From positions 930,001 through 994,000 of the forward strand of contig NZ_OZ193413.1 in the NCBI RefSeq assembly GCF_964275155.1: 64,000 nucleotides of DNA, written 5' to 3'. The notes below the pieces were generated by a model, which did no database searches, was not told the DNA's origin, and was given only the letters and a program-made list of their open reading frames with translations. Positions 49,087 through 59,238 of the stretch are shown one piece after another (position 1 is the first letter of the stretch; every line of letters starts with the position of its first letter). A program made the position numbers and the translations under genes. The stretch comes from Curculioniphilus buchneri. Lineage in GTDB: Bacteria; Pseudomonadota; Gammaproteobacteria; Enterobacterales; Enterobacteriaceae.

Positions 49087-50616
49087 AATAAAATATATTA
49101 TATTTAATAAAAGTATACTTACTTAATAAATAGAGGACATGAATGCATCGCTATTAGTTTTATCCTAGTTTTTTGAAAAATCTTCTTGCTTGTTCGAATA
49201 AATATAGAACATAAGATGCTTATTTTTTCAAAATTATTATTCGATAATATCGTCAACAAAAATTATTAAACTTCAAATTGAAAAAACATGCGAATAATTC
49301 GTATACATCTTTTGGAACATTATCATGTAACTTATTATTACTATAGCTATGTTTATAAATTTTTCAAATAAGAAAAACAGGTTTTAAGTTATCATGTATT
49401 GATTTAAATCAATAGTTTAATAAATATTGTTTTTAAAATTAATAATAAAAATTATGATTTCGTCTTTTTTTAAAACGATACAAATCTTTATCAACTTCAC
49501 ATTACAGTATTGGCTGTAGAAAAACTTATGAAATTTAAAAACAATAAACCATTATTTTCATTGAAATGAAAATGAACTAAAATTTAAGATTATGAGTATA
49601 GATCTCAATTACCTTACTCATTCATATAAATTTAAAAAATATAAAAGTAAATATATTACAAGACTATAAAGAACCAGTAAGATTAAATTTAATTATATTG
49701 TTGAATATGTAATAATCTCTGCTTCACTTAACTTAAACACAATCATGTACATATATTTTCATAAAAATATGCATTACAATATCTAGGGATCAAGGCTAAA
49801 TTTTATACCGAAGATACTAAAAGATACTAAAATTAAGTGAATATTTTATTTTTAAAAGTTAATATATTACATATATTATTACTATATAAATAAACTAACA
49901 CAGATGCATCTGATGCAATTTTTTTAAATTAATATTTTTGTAATAATAGGTTATATCTAACTTTTAATGATAAATAATATAATAACAAATTATTTTTAGA
50001 GCTTTTTAAATAACGATAAACATCCGTACAAACACATATGATTTTTTTGATTTTTTAGATATGTAAGAGAGATAAAAATATTTGATATAGCTCTCTTATA
50101 TTTTTATATATGCGCTCTTAATATGTTTTGATAACATAAGTAATGATATTATAAATGTTTTTATATTTAAGTAATGTTAACTTATTGTCAACAACAAAAT
50201 TAATAAAAATATTATTTTATTTAAAATAAAACCAATTAAAATTGAAACATACTAATCTAATTTATTTTTTTGATCTCATTTAATGAAATTACAGTCTTTT
50301 TATTAAATCATATTTTACTAAAAGTTATTGAATAATATGCTTAATTAATATTTGCTAACATAGATCATCCTTTTTAATAAAAAATAAATGATTTGTTTAA
50401 TAATCAGTCAGTAAAAGTATTATTGATACTAATGTTATAAAGAAATTCTGATAGTTTGATTGTACTAGAAAAATATTGTAAGAGCGATAACGCTACTATA
50501 TAGCAGCGTTTTAAATCTAATTTTATATTTAGCATTATAAATAAAAATTAAAATTTTCTCATTAAAACTTAATGTTCACATAATATATAAATATGCTATA
50601 ATATACCTACTTGTTG
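49087..50616. other. 1.5-kb desert between smvA and emrD
   Basis: Two genes converge on an AT-rich stretch with no recognised gene. A GC-containing hairpin near its end (50489-50513) is listed as a possible terminator. Inverted and direct repeats here are short and A/T only. Confidence 0.5.
50489..50513. terminator. Possible terminator near emrD
   Basis: AACGCT (50489-50494) pairs with AGCGTT (50505-50510) around a ten-base loop, followed on the plus strand by TTAAATCTAATTTT. It lies about 105 bases beyond the emrD stop on the minus strand, where the tail is less T-rich. It may serve either strand or be a leftover of a lost gene. Confidence 0.35.
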
Positions 50617-51801
50617 TTAAATAGTTTCAGAACTTCGACGATGAAAAATATGAGATAGAGGTAACCAGCACACTAAAATTAACATTCCCATCGAGAACAT
50701 GATCATACCAAGACTAAACTGATCATATTGTGGTAACAAAGAGGAGCAATATGCTATTACTCCCGATCCGATATTCTGTAAACCACCAACTAAAGCGCCA
50801 GAAGTACCTGCCAGATAAGGATAGGGTTCCATAGCTCCAGTAGTTGCTAATGGAAATAACATACCAGCACCAAAGAAAAATAAAATGGCCGGTAATATTA
50901 AAGTCCAGATTTTCATTATACTAAACCAAGCTGGTAGCCACATTAAAATGCTTGCTAGTAAACAACATAGTACAGCCCGCCACATTAGTTCATTGAATGG
51001 TGCGGAAGCTTTTCCAGCGTACCAAGCACCGAGAAATGCACCTGGTAATGGTGTAATAAATAATATACTAATTTCTTGACCAGTTAACCCCATATTATTC
51101 AGTAATATGCCACTACTGGCTTCAAATGAAACTATGCCAGCTAAACTACCAATTAGCATGAGCAGATAATGATTGAACGTCTTATTACGTAATAAACGAT
51201 AACAGTCAACAATGGAATTATTGGTAATAGACCAAGCAGGGCATGTTTCAGGTAGATAAAACCAAACCAATAAGGTAACACTAGCACTTAAAAATAACAA
51301 GAATGAAAAACAAGCACGCCAATTAAACCAATCAGATAATACACTACCGATTATCGGAGCTAACAATGGACTGACTAATACTCCCATATTTAGAAGACTA
51401 TTGGCTCGACGTAACGCTCTACCATTACAGATATCTCTTGGCAAAGTACGTGCCATTACACCACCTACACCAGTTCCAATACCTTGAATGCCACAGGACA
51501 AGGTTAGTAATAACAATGAATTACTAAACATAGCTAGCAATGTGCCTAAGCAAAAAATAGCCATACCATTTAAAATTACTGGTCGACGACCTATTCGATC
51601 GGAAAGAGGACCGTAAATCAACTGCGATATTCCATAGCACAATAAATAAGCCGCCATTAAACATTGTATTGATCCTTCGCATACCAATAAATCACGTGCA
51701 ATTTTTGGAATGCTAGGTATATAAATAGTCTGTGCCATTTGACCTACAGCTACTAAGACGATCAATAACAGAAAAATATAAATTGGGCGCAAATTTGTCA
51801 T
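50617..51801 (-). CDS. emrD: EmrD-type multidrug efflux MFS transporter
   Basis: EmrD is a 12-helix DHA1-family proton antiporter that exports uncouplers and amphipathic compounds. The 394-residue product equals E. coli EmrD in length. It keeps LVAVGQMAQTIYIPSIPKIARDL, the motif A loop GPLSDRIGRRPVIL, the GVGGVMARTLPRDI segment, NSLLNMGVLVSPLLAPIIGS, and FFFGAGMLFPLATTGAMEPYPYLAGT near the C-terminus. No helix is missing. It is transcribed alone. Confidence 0.92.
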   Translation of the reverse strand: MTNLRPIYIFLLLIVLVAVGQMAQTIYIPSIPKIARDLLVCEGSIQCLMAAYLLCYGISQLIYGPLSDRIGRRPVILNGMAIFCLGTLLAMFSNSLLLLTLSCGIQGIGTGVGGVMARTLPRDICNGRALRRANSLLNMGVLVSPLLAPIIGSVLSDWFNWRACFSFLLFLSASVTLLVWFYLPETCPAWSITNNSIVDCYRLLRNKTFNHYLLMLIGSLAGIVSFEASSGILLNNMGLTGQEISILFITPLPGAFLGAWYAGKASAPFNELMWRAVLCCLLASILMWLPAWFSIMKIWTLILPAILFFFGAGMLFPLATTGAMEPYPYLAGTSGALVGGLQNIGSGVIAYCSSLLPQYDQFSLGMIMFSMGMLILVCWLPLSHIFHRRSSETI

Positions 51802-52268
51802 GATAATAAATTAAATAAATGACCTAGAAATAGAAGTACCAGTTCAACTGAATCAGAATAAGAAATAAAATTGTTTAGAATAAAAAATAAATTATGAAAC
51901 ATACCAAGTAATTTGTCTATTGAAAGAATCCCACCATATTATGAATATCACATATTATAGACTAAGTCTAGTTTAACCTTCTATTTTAAGTTAATGTTAT
52001 TAGCATATTGTAATATTTAATAATATATCGAAAAAATTATTATTTAATATACTGTCAATATGAGTTTTAAAGTTTAATTCAATAAGCTAATGAAAGTAGC
52101 TACTAACATAAAGTATGTGTTGCATAAAATCTATGAAAAACAAGTTACATGGAATATAAATTTTTTTTAAAAGGTACTGACTATATCTGACTTTATGCTA
52201 TAATCATAGATTGAACGATTCTAATTACAATGATAAATTATTTAGACAATACAGGAAATTATATAGTT
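51802..52268. other. Divergent intergenic region between emrD and fpr
   Basis: The 467 bases must contain the promoters of both emrD (minus) and fpr (plus). Several TATAAT-like hexamers exist, for example near 52199, but AT-richness makes them uninformative. No SoxS-type box for fpr can be identified. Confidence 0.4.
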
Positions 52269-53015
52269 ATGGTTGAGTGGGTTACTGGTAATGTAGTACA
52301 AATTAAATACTGGACAGATAGGCTCTTTAGCCTTGTTATACATGCTCCTATTAATACTTTCAGTGCCGGACAATTTGCTAAACTTAAATTAGATATAAAT
52401 AATAAAAATATTCAGCGTGCTTATTCCTACGTTAATGCACCATATAATGAAAATCTAGAATTTTATATTATCAGTGTGCTTGAAGGAAAACTGAGTCCTC
52501 GATTACATGCACTTAAACCTGGAAACAGTTTAATGATAACGAAAGATTCATCTGGGTCTTTTATTCTAAAAGCTATACCATCTTGCAAAGAACTTTGGAT
52601 GCTAGCTACAGGAACTGCTTTAGGACCTTATTTATCAATTCTCGATCAAAGAGATGATCTTGATAGGTTTGAACGAATAATACTTGTGCATGCAACTCGT
52701 TTTGTTCAAGATTTAAATTATTTAACAAAAATGTTGGAACTTCAACGAAGTTATAATGGAAAACTGCGTATTCAAACAATAGTCAGTCGTGAGCAAGCTC
52801 CAGGATCCATTACTGGTCGTATTCCAGACTTAATAACAAACGGCGCTTTAGAAAAAGCAGTAGATACCAAACTTGATGCACGCAGTAGTCATGTGATGTT
52901 ATGTGGTAACCCAAAAATGATACATGATGTACAACAACTCCTTAACATTAACTATGATATGCATAAAAATTTTAAACATAGACCAGGTCATGTTACCAGC
53001 GAACACTATTGGTAA
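52269..53015 (+). CDS. fpr: Ferredoxin/flavodoxin-NADP+ reductase
   Basis: Fpr is an FAD enzyme that moves electrons between NADPH and ferredoxin or flavodoxin, supporting biosynthetic radical enzymes and oxidative-stress defence. I place the start at 52269 (MVEWVTGNVVQIKYWTD), matching E. coli MADWVTGKV; a frame opening at 52230 adds 13 unsupported residues. The FAD-binding motif RAYSYVNAPYNENLEFYI, the NADP block LATGTALGPYLSIL, LCGNPKMI and the C-terminal HVTSEHYW are all present. Length is 248, as in E. coli. It precedes tpiA as in relatives, but the two small genes between (yiiR, yiiQ) are gone. Confidence 0.95.
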   Translation: MVEWVTGNVVQIKYWTDRLFSLVIHAPINTFSAGQFAKLKLDINNKNIQRAYSYVNAPYNENLEFYIISVLEGKLSPRLHALKPGNSLMITKDSSGSFILKAIPSCKELWMLATGTALGPYLSILDQRDDLDRFERIILVHATRFVQDLNYLTKMLELQRSYNGKLRIQTIVSREQAPGSITGRIPDLITNGALEKAVDTKLDARSSHVMLCGNPKMIHDVQQLLNINYDMHKNFKHRPGHVTSEHYW

Positions 53016-53641
53016 TTGTTTAGTTGTTACCCGATCCAATAGGTATATTAAAAACTAATATACATAGATGGAAATAAACTTTAAAGTACAATTTCTGATA
53101 TTCAACTATGTGGTCATATATAATGATTTCCATTATTTTTTGAGGGGGCAACATTATGGTAATTGCAATTTCGTTCATCAAAAAATATTTCGAATTGAGA
53201 AGACGATTACATCATTTTTTCTGATGTGTTCATGGAAATCTATTTTGTTTCTTTTGAGTTTAAAAAAAATAAAAATAAAGTTATTAAAACTAATAAGTTA
53301 TTTGTCTTTTTTTAAAAAAATTCATTTTTGTCATTATACCCAATGACTTTGATTTATATAAATAATAGTCGGCACATAAGGATATCAATGAAAATTGCTA
53401 TAGTGTACAACATTAGCAACATGAAAAAAATTATGATATATGGATTGACTTGTTAATACAACGCAACATTTGCATTAAAAAATACCAGATACTTAAAAAT
53501 AACAATCAAGTTTTATTAGAGTTAACTAATATTAAGTTGCTTGTCTTTCTTACTTATAGTTAATAATAAAATTTATTTTAGTAAACTTAATCTAGTAAAT
53601 AACATTTAAAAGATACCTTTTTATTTTTTTAGATTAGAGAA
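53016..53641. other. Eroded yiiR-yiiQ region
   Basis: Relatives carry two small genes here. The only sizeable open frame (53068-53346) is Phe/Lys/Ile-rich with no match I recognise to YiiR or YiiQ, and I treat it as random. No RNA or terminator is apparent. Confidence 0.45.
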
Positions 53642-54415
53642 ATGATCATGAGACGTCCGTTAGTGATAGGCAACTGGAAACTGAATGGTAGTAAACATAT
53701 GATGTATGAGTTTATTGTAACCCTACGCAATAAACTTAGTAGCATGATTGATTGCGATGTTGTTATTGCACCGCCTGCGACTTATCTCACCTTGGCAATG
53801 CATTATTTAGGTACAAGCCAAATTTCGATAGGAGCACAAGATGTTGATCTTCATTTATCCGGAGCTTTTACTGGAGAAATTTCTGCAAAAATGCTCCAAG
53901 ATATTGGCGTTCAATATGTTATTATTGGTCATCATGAACGCCGTACCTATCATAAAGAAAATGATGAATGCATTGCTAAAAAATTTTCCGTACTAAAAGA
54001 ATTAGGGTTAATTCCAGTATTGTGTATTGGTGAAACACAAGTGGAAAATGAACGTGGTCAAACAAAAGTTGTCTGTGCGAATCAGATAGACGCAATACTA
54101 AATAAGTTAGGTGTTATAGCATTCTCAAATGCTGTTATTGCTTATGAACCTGTTTGGGCTATTGGTACTGGAAAGCCTGCCATTCCGTGGCAGGTACAGA
54201 TGATACATAAATTTATTCGAAGTCATATTGCCCAGTATAGTATATCAATTTCAGAACAAGTTATTATTCAATATGGTGGTTCAGTCAATGCTGACAATGC
54301 ATTAGAATTATTTAAATATTCAGATATTGATGGCGCATTAGTTGGTAGTGCTTCACTTCAAGCTGAAATTTTTTCATTAATTGTTAAATCGGCCATAGAA
54401 GCAAAACAAAAATAA
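53642..54415 (+). CDS. tpiA: Triose-phosphate isomerase
   Basis: TpiA interconverts dihydroxyacetone phosphate and glyceraldehyde 3-phosphate. The 257-residue product (E. coli 255) keeps the catalytic Asn and Lys in GNWKLNGS, the catalytic His of loop 4, the catalytic Glu in AYEPVWAIGTG and the phosphate-binding IIQYGGSVNADNA. The loop-4 motif reads GHHERR; nearly all family members have GHSERR, so Ser96 is replaced by His. ATG could be at 53642 or two codons later at 53648, the latter matching E. coli. The gene stands alone. Confidence 0.97.
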   Translation: MIMRRPLVIGNWKLNGSKHMMYEFIVTLRNKLSSMIDCDVVIAPPATYLTLAMHYLGTSQISIGAQDVDLHLSGAFTGEISAKMLQDIGVQYVIIGHHERRTYHKENDECIAKKFSVLKELGLIPVLCIGETQVENERGQTKVVCANQIDAILNKLGVIAFSNAVIAYEPVWAIGTGKPAIPWQVQMIHKFIRSHIAQYSISISEQVIIQYGGSVNADNALELFKYSDIDGALVGSASLQAEIFSLIVKSAIEAKQK

Positions 54416-54986
54416 TTTAAATTAAAAAATTTTACTGTCGTTTAACACGCGCTCTTTAATGTAAAAATATGATTATTTAAAAGTTAACGTATTGAATTCA
54501 TTAGTTGATTAATTACTCTAAAACACTAAGTAATCCTCTTAAATTTAATAAGAATTTTTTTATTTTATATAAGGTTAAACGATAAGTATTATCGTATTAT
54601 ATAATGTCTCAATTAAAAATATCACATAATTTTCACTTATTTACATAATGTGATATGTTCTTTTTTTATATTATTTTATTATATATTATTTATATGCAAA
54701 TACATTATCTATTACTCATAGGTAATGTATTTGCATATGTTATCTATTATGACTATTTATCTTCATTTAAATTTACATATAATTTTAAGCTAACTATTAT
54801 TTTTATTGCGTTATAATTCTGTCAATTATATTTGGGCTTCATAAATTCATCACTATTTAGATATATTATTAATTTAATGATTATTAAATCATCATATATA
54901 TGATCTATATCATAAAGATCAAAGTTAAATTTTACTATATTTATGAATGAGTTATAGTATATGATATATATCAGATAGGTGTTTTA
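54416..54986. other. tpiA-ackA intergenic region
   Basis: This region holds a very long hairpin (54692-54738, separate entry). Nearer to ackA are two FNR/ArcA-like dyads, ATGAT-N4-ATCAT at 54900-54913 and ATGAT-N4-ATCAG at 54961-54974; both are A/T-rich and could be chance. AGATAGG provides the ackA ribosome-binding site. Confidence 0.4.
54692..54738. repeat. 21-pair inverted repeat with five-base loop
   Basis: The arm 54692-54712 (ATATGCAAATACATTATCTA then T) pairs with 54718-54738 across the loop TACTC. Twenty pairs are Watson-Crick and one is G-T. The outer 16 pairs are perfect. It lies between the co-oriented genes tpiA and ackA, about 280 bases after the tpiA stop. Such length cannot easily persist by chance in drifting DNA. 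It may end tpiA transcription, shield RNA ends or be a recent inverted duplication. Confidence 0.8.
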
Positions 54987-56192
54987 ATGTCAAGTAAACT
55001 CATACTAGTTCTTAACTGCGGAAGTTCATCTTTGAAATTTTCTATTATTGATGCTTTTAATGGTAAAGAGCATATTTCCGGACTTGCTGAATGTCTTAAC
55101 TTACCGGAAGCACGTATCAAATGGAAACTAGATAACGTTGAGCAGGGAAGAGTAACATTAGGTACTCATAGTGCGCATCGTGAATCGCTGCATTTTCTAG
55201 TAACTACTATACTAAAACAGAAACCAAAGCTATCGGAACAATTAACTGCAATTGGTCACCGAATTGTTCACGGTGGTGAACGTTTTACTCAATCTACCAT
55301 TATTGATGATGACGTCATACAAAGTATTAAAAATGCTATCCCATTCGCACCGTTACACAATCCTGCACATCTTATTGGTATTCATGAAGCCTTAAAGCAA
55401 TTTCCCAAATTGGCCAATAAAAATGTAGCAGTTTTTGATACTGCTTTCCATCAAACCATGCCAGAAGCTTCATATCTTTATGCCATTCCTTATACGTTAT
55501 ATCAAAAATATGCTATTCGTCGTTATGGTGCTCATGGCACTAGCCATTTTTATGTTAGCCGAGAAGCAGCTAAAATATTAAATAAACCAATTGATCAGCT
55601 CAATATAATCTCGTGCCATTTAGGTAATGGTAGCTCTGTATCTTCTATTTGTAATGGAAAATGCGTCGATACATCTATGGGCTTAACACCATTGGAAGGT
55701 CTAGTCATGGGAACACGTAGCGGTGACATTGATCCAGCAATCATATTCTATTTACATAATACCCTGGGAATGTCTATTAATAAAATTAATAGATTATTGA
55801 CTCAAGAATCTGGTTTGCTTGGATTAACTGGCAATACTAGCGATTGTCGATATTTAGAAGATAACTATCAAAAAAAAGAGAATGCTAGACGTGCTATGGA
55901 TGTATATTGTCACCGTTTAGCTAAATACATTGGAGCTTATAGTACCTTAATGGAAGGTCATCTAGATGCGGTAATTTTTACAGGAGGTATCGGTGAAAAT
56001 GCAGCAATGGTGCGTAAATTATCATTGAATAGATTAACATTACTTGGTTTTGAGGTAGACGATCATCGGAATGTAAAAACATGCTTTGGACAAAGCGGAA
56101 CCATCACAACTGATACTAGTCGTCCCGCTATCGTTATTCCAACAAGAGAAGAATTAGTTATCGCGCAAGATGCAGCGCGATTAACTGCTTAA
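54987..56192 (+). CDS. ackA: Acetate kinase
   Basis: AckA converts acetyl phosphate and ADP to acetate and ATP, giving ATP from overflow metabolism. The 401-residue product (E. coli 400) has LVLNCGSSSLKFSIID, the substrate-site HRIVHGGE, PLHNPAHLIGI, VFDTAFHQTMP, YGAHGTSH with the catalytic His, GTRSGDIDPA, and the ATP-site TGGIGENAAMVR. It is intact and followed by pta after 41 bases, the conserved operon. Confidence 0.98.
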   Translation: MSSKLILVLNCGSSSLKFSIIDAFNGKEHISGLAECLNLPEARIKWKLDNVEQGRVTLGTHSAHRESLHFLVTTILKQKPKLSEQLTAIGHRIVHGGERFTQSTIIDDDVIQSIKNAIPFAPLHNPAHLIGIHEALKQFPKLANKNVAVFDTAFHQTMPEASYLYAIPYTLYQKYAIRRYGAHGTSHFYVSREAAKILNKPIDQLNIISCHLGNGSSVSSICNGKCVDTSMGLTPLEGLVMGTRSGDIDPAIIFYLHNTLGMSINKINRLLTQESGLLGLTGNTSDCRYLEDNYQKKENARRAMDVYCHRLAKYIGAYSTLMEGHLDAVIFTGGIGENAAMVRKLSLNRLTLLGFEVDDHRNVKTCFGQSGTITTDTSRPAIVIPTREELVIAQDAARLTA

Positions 56193-56233
56193 TAAATTCA
56201 AACTCTATAAGTAATGAGGTTAGATAATAATCT

Positions 56234-58396
56234 ATGTCTCGTGTGATCATGTTAATTCCTACTAGTATTGATGTCAGTTTAAATAGTATCAGTCTTGGAC
56301 TGAGCTATGCCATAAAACAAAAAGGCATTAGTCTAAGTTTATTTAAGCCTATCGGATTACCTATACTCGATAATAAGAAATTTGAATCTACTGTGCATAA
56401 GACGATGTTTAATGACTCTATTATTCGTCCTTGCAATCCTCCTTTGTCTATGAATTATGTTGAATATTTGCTCAGCTCTAATCAACAAAATGTACTGATA
56501 GATAAAATTGTAACTTGCTATCATGAAAATATCCAAGAATCTAACATAGTCTTAATTGAAGGTTTGATTCTTACTAGTAAACAGCAATTTACTATGATGC
56601 TAAATAATGAAATAGCATGGGCATTTAATGCTGAAATTATATTAGTACTAGAATTGAGCAATTATTCTGCTGAATATATAAATAAATTGATTAATCTTGT
56701 ATGCTTAAATTTTGGTGATAGTCAAAACAAAAATACAATTGGAATTATAGTAAACAAGATAAATGCCCCAATAAATAAGCAAGGTCAAATTTATTCTAAT
56801 TTATTAGAATTATTTGAAAATGATAATACGGAAAATAATGCTACTATGGATCAATATTCTCTATTTAAAAATAGTTCATTACCAATATTAGGTTATATTC
56901 CTTGGAATTTTGATCTTACCGCTGTACGGGCTATAGATATAGCGCGTCATCTAGATGCATTAATAATTCAAGAAGGTACAATATATACTCGTCGAGTAAA
57001 ATCGGTAGTTTTCTGCACGTATGGTTTTCCAAATATATTAGAAAATTTCAAGCCAGGATCATTACTTATAATTCCGGCTGATCGTTTTGAAATGTTAATA
57101 GCCGCATGTCTCGCTGCATTAAATGGCATAGAGATTACTGCAATTTTACTCACCGATGGTTGTGAAATCGAGCTACATATTCGACATTTATGCGAACGTG
57201 CTCTAAAAACTGGCATGTCAATATTTAGTGTAAAAACTAATATTTGGCAAACTGCACTTAATTTACAAAACTTTAGCTTAGGTATTCCGCCTGATGACCA
57301 TTGCCGAATGGAAAAGTTACAGCATTATATTGCTAGTTATATTGATGTGGATTGGATTAAATCTTTATCAAATGTATCAAAAAAACCTCGGCGTTTATCT
57401 GCAGCATCATTCCGATATCATTTAAATACATTGGCGCGTCAAGCAAAAAAATGTATTCTTTTACCTGAAGGTGATGAAGAACGTACTATACAGGCAGCTT
57501 CTATTTGTGCCAAGCGCGGTATTGCCAAATGTATCCTGCTAGGAGATCCAGAACAAATCAAACACGTGGCTAAAAAACACAATGTTGAATTATGCAAAAC
57601 AATAAAAATTATCGATCCTTCAATGATTCGAAGAGAATATGTGAATCGTCTTATGGAATTACGTAAAGCACAGGGGATGACTAGATCCATGGCATGCGAG
57701 CAGCTAGAAGATAATGTGATGCTAGGAACATTAATGTTAGAACAAGGAAAAGTAGACGGTTTAGTATCTGGTGCAGTGCATACTACAACACATACCATCC
57801 GTCCATCTCTACAGCTTATCAAGCCTATCTCTCAAAAATCTTTATTAGTATCTTCAATTTTTTTTATGCTTCTTCCTGAACAAGTTTTAATCTATGGAGA
57901 TTGTGCTATTAATCCCAATCCATCTGCTGAGCAATTAGCAGAAATTGCTATTCAATCAGCTGATTCTGCTGTGGCGTTTGGCATTGAACCGTATGTCGCA
58001 ATGATATCCTATTCTACCGGTAACTCTGGTGCTGGCAATGATGTAGACAAAGTACGCAAAGCGACTCAGTTAGCAAAAAATAAACGACCAAATTTAATGA
58101 TTGATGGTCCATTGCAATATGATGCTGCTATTTTAAGTGACGTTGCTTCATTGAAAGCACCAAATTCTCCAGTGGCTGGAAAAGCTACGATCTTTATTTT
58201 CCCAGATCTAAATACAGGTAATACTACCTATAAAGCAGTACAACGATCAACAAATATAATTTCCATTGGTCCAATGCTACAGGGTATGCGAAAACCAGTT
58301 AATGATCTTTCACGCGGTGCTTTAGTAGAAGACATAGTGTATACGATTGCATTAACTGCTGTACAGTCTAAACAGATGGAAGGATATAAATCCTAA
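56234..58396 (+). CDS. pta: Phosphate acetyltransferase
   Basis: Pta converts acetyl-CoA and phosphate to acetyl phosphate, the substrate of AckA. The 720-residue product is of the long enteric type (E. coli 714). It has an N-terminal P-loop-like regulatory domain (MSRVIMLIPTSIDVSLNS), a DRTGG middle domain, and a C-terminal catalytic domain from about residue 390 with LPEGDEERTIQAA, EQLEDNVMLGTLML, DGLVSGAVHTT, SYSTGNSGAG and FPDLNTGNTTYKAVQRS. All domains are retained. A terminator follows 40 bases after the stop. Confidence 0.97.
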   Translation: MSRVIMLIPTSIDVSLNSISLGLSYAIKQKGISLSLFKPIGLPILDNKKFESTVHKTMFNDSIIRPCNPPLSMNYVEYLLSSNQQNVLIDKIVTCYHENIQESNIVLIEGLILTSKQQFTMMLNNEIAWAFNAEIILVLELSNYSAEYINKLINLVCLNFGDSQNKNTIGIIVNKINAPINKQGQIYSNLLELFENDNTENNATMDQYSLFKNSSLPILGYIPWNFDLTAVRAIDIARHLDALIIQEGTIYTRRVKSVVFCTYGFPNILENFKPGSLLIIPADRFEMLIAACLAALNGIEITAILLTDGCEIELHIRHLCERALKTGMSIFSVKTNIWQTALNLQNFSLGIPPDDHCRMEKLQHYIASYIDVDWIKSLSNVSKKPRRLSAASFRYHLNTLARQAKKCILLPEGDEERTIQAASICAKRGIAKCILLGDPEQIKHVAKKHNVELCKTIKIIDPSMIRREYVNRLMELRKAQGMTRSMACEQLEDNVMLGTLMLEQGKVDGLVSGAVHTTTHTIRPSLQLIKPISQKSLLVSSIFFMLLPEQVLIYGDCAINPNPSAEQLAEIAIQSADSAVAFGIEPYVAMISYSTGNSGAGNDVDKVRKATQLAKNKRPNLMIDGPLQYDAAILSDVASLKAPNSPVAGKATIFIFPDLNTGNTTYKAVQRSTNIISIGPMLQGMRKPVNDLSRGALVEDIVYTIALTAVQSKQMEGYKS

Positions 58397-58436
58397 TAAT
58401 ATCCACATTAAAATAATTAAATTTAATGTAGAAAAG

Positions 58437-58470
58437 ATATCGGCTAAATTTGGTTGTGGCTGATATTTTA
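58437..58470 (+). terminator. Terminator of the ackA-pta operon
   Basis: ATATCGGCTA (58437-58446) pairs with TGGCTGATAT (58457-58466), ten pairs including two G-T, followed directly by TTTTAAAC. The GC-containing core GGC/GCC is unusual for this DNA. It lies 41 bases after the pta stop. Confidence 0.55.
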
Positions 58471-59190
58471 AACTAGTACTTTTTTAAAAGTAAACTTAAC
58501 TTTAAGTTAGACTAGATTAAATTGATCATTTCTAAAAAAATAGAGATAATTAAAATGTATATTTTTTCAAAACAATAATAGATATGATTTTCTTCAAATT
58601 ATTTTAATGCAATAAATTAAAATAATCTATTATTAAATCGACATCATTAAAATGATGTGTTTTAAATGTTATTTCAGTTTAACGTTTATAACATTAAACG
58701 CACTAAAAATAAAAATTTTTATTGAAGTCTAGTCATGATTAATTCATTAGTTATACGATAAATTGACATAGAATTGTTAATGAGAAAATAAATTTACTAT
58801 TAATATATGAAGTATATGGTATTATATTGAATAATTTGATCAATATCACATACTATAATATGGCTATATAACCCATTAAACAAATTGATACTTTATATTA
58901 GTAAATGCAATAATTATCGATGGTCAATTTATAACTTATAATTATTTTTTAAATATTAAAATAATCTATTAACTATGTGATATACACTCTATAAAAAATA
59001 TACAAAAACTATGGTCAATATAAGTTCATTACGTAACTTAACTAAGTTATTGACATTATGACTTTAATAAAAAATATCCGGAATATTGATAATATACGAC
59101 AAATAAAAATTAATAAATAAAATTCGCCTTAGTAAGAAAAATAATTTTAATTAATATTTATTAAGTAATTTACAAATTAATAAGATAAAA
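58471..59190. other. Desert between convergent pta and thiQ
   Basis: No gene is recognised. It includes a 9/10 FNR-box match (TTGAT-CAAT-ATCAC, 58836-58849) and a TATAAT at about 58854, but no reading frame follows, so this may be the relic of a lost anaerobic gene or chance. Confidence 0.4.
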
Positions 59191-59220
59191 ATTAAAAAAA
59201 TAGATTTCTATAGGATCTAT
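59191..59220 (-). terminator. Terminator of the thiBPQ operon
   Basis: Read on the minus strand, ATAGAT (59220-59215) and ATCTAT (59205-59200) form a six-pair stem around a nine-base loop, followed by a run of six T and then AATTTTTATC. It sits 19 bases after the thiQ stop, a typical Rho-independent layout although the stem is short. Confidence 0.5.
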
Positions 59221-59238
59221 ATAATTTCATTACAGTTG

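Noticed and set aside
53068..53346. 92-codon open frame between fpr and tpiA
   Set aside because: Composition is Phe/Lys/Ile-rich as expected of random AT-rich DNA, and there is no resemblance to YiiR or YiiQ, which occupy this slot in relatives.
58836..58859. FNR-like box plus TATAAT downstream of pta
   Set aside because: The spacing does not fit an activating FNR site and no gene follows; likely chance in AT-rich DNA.
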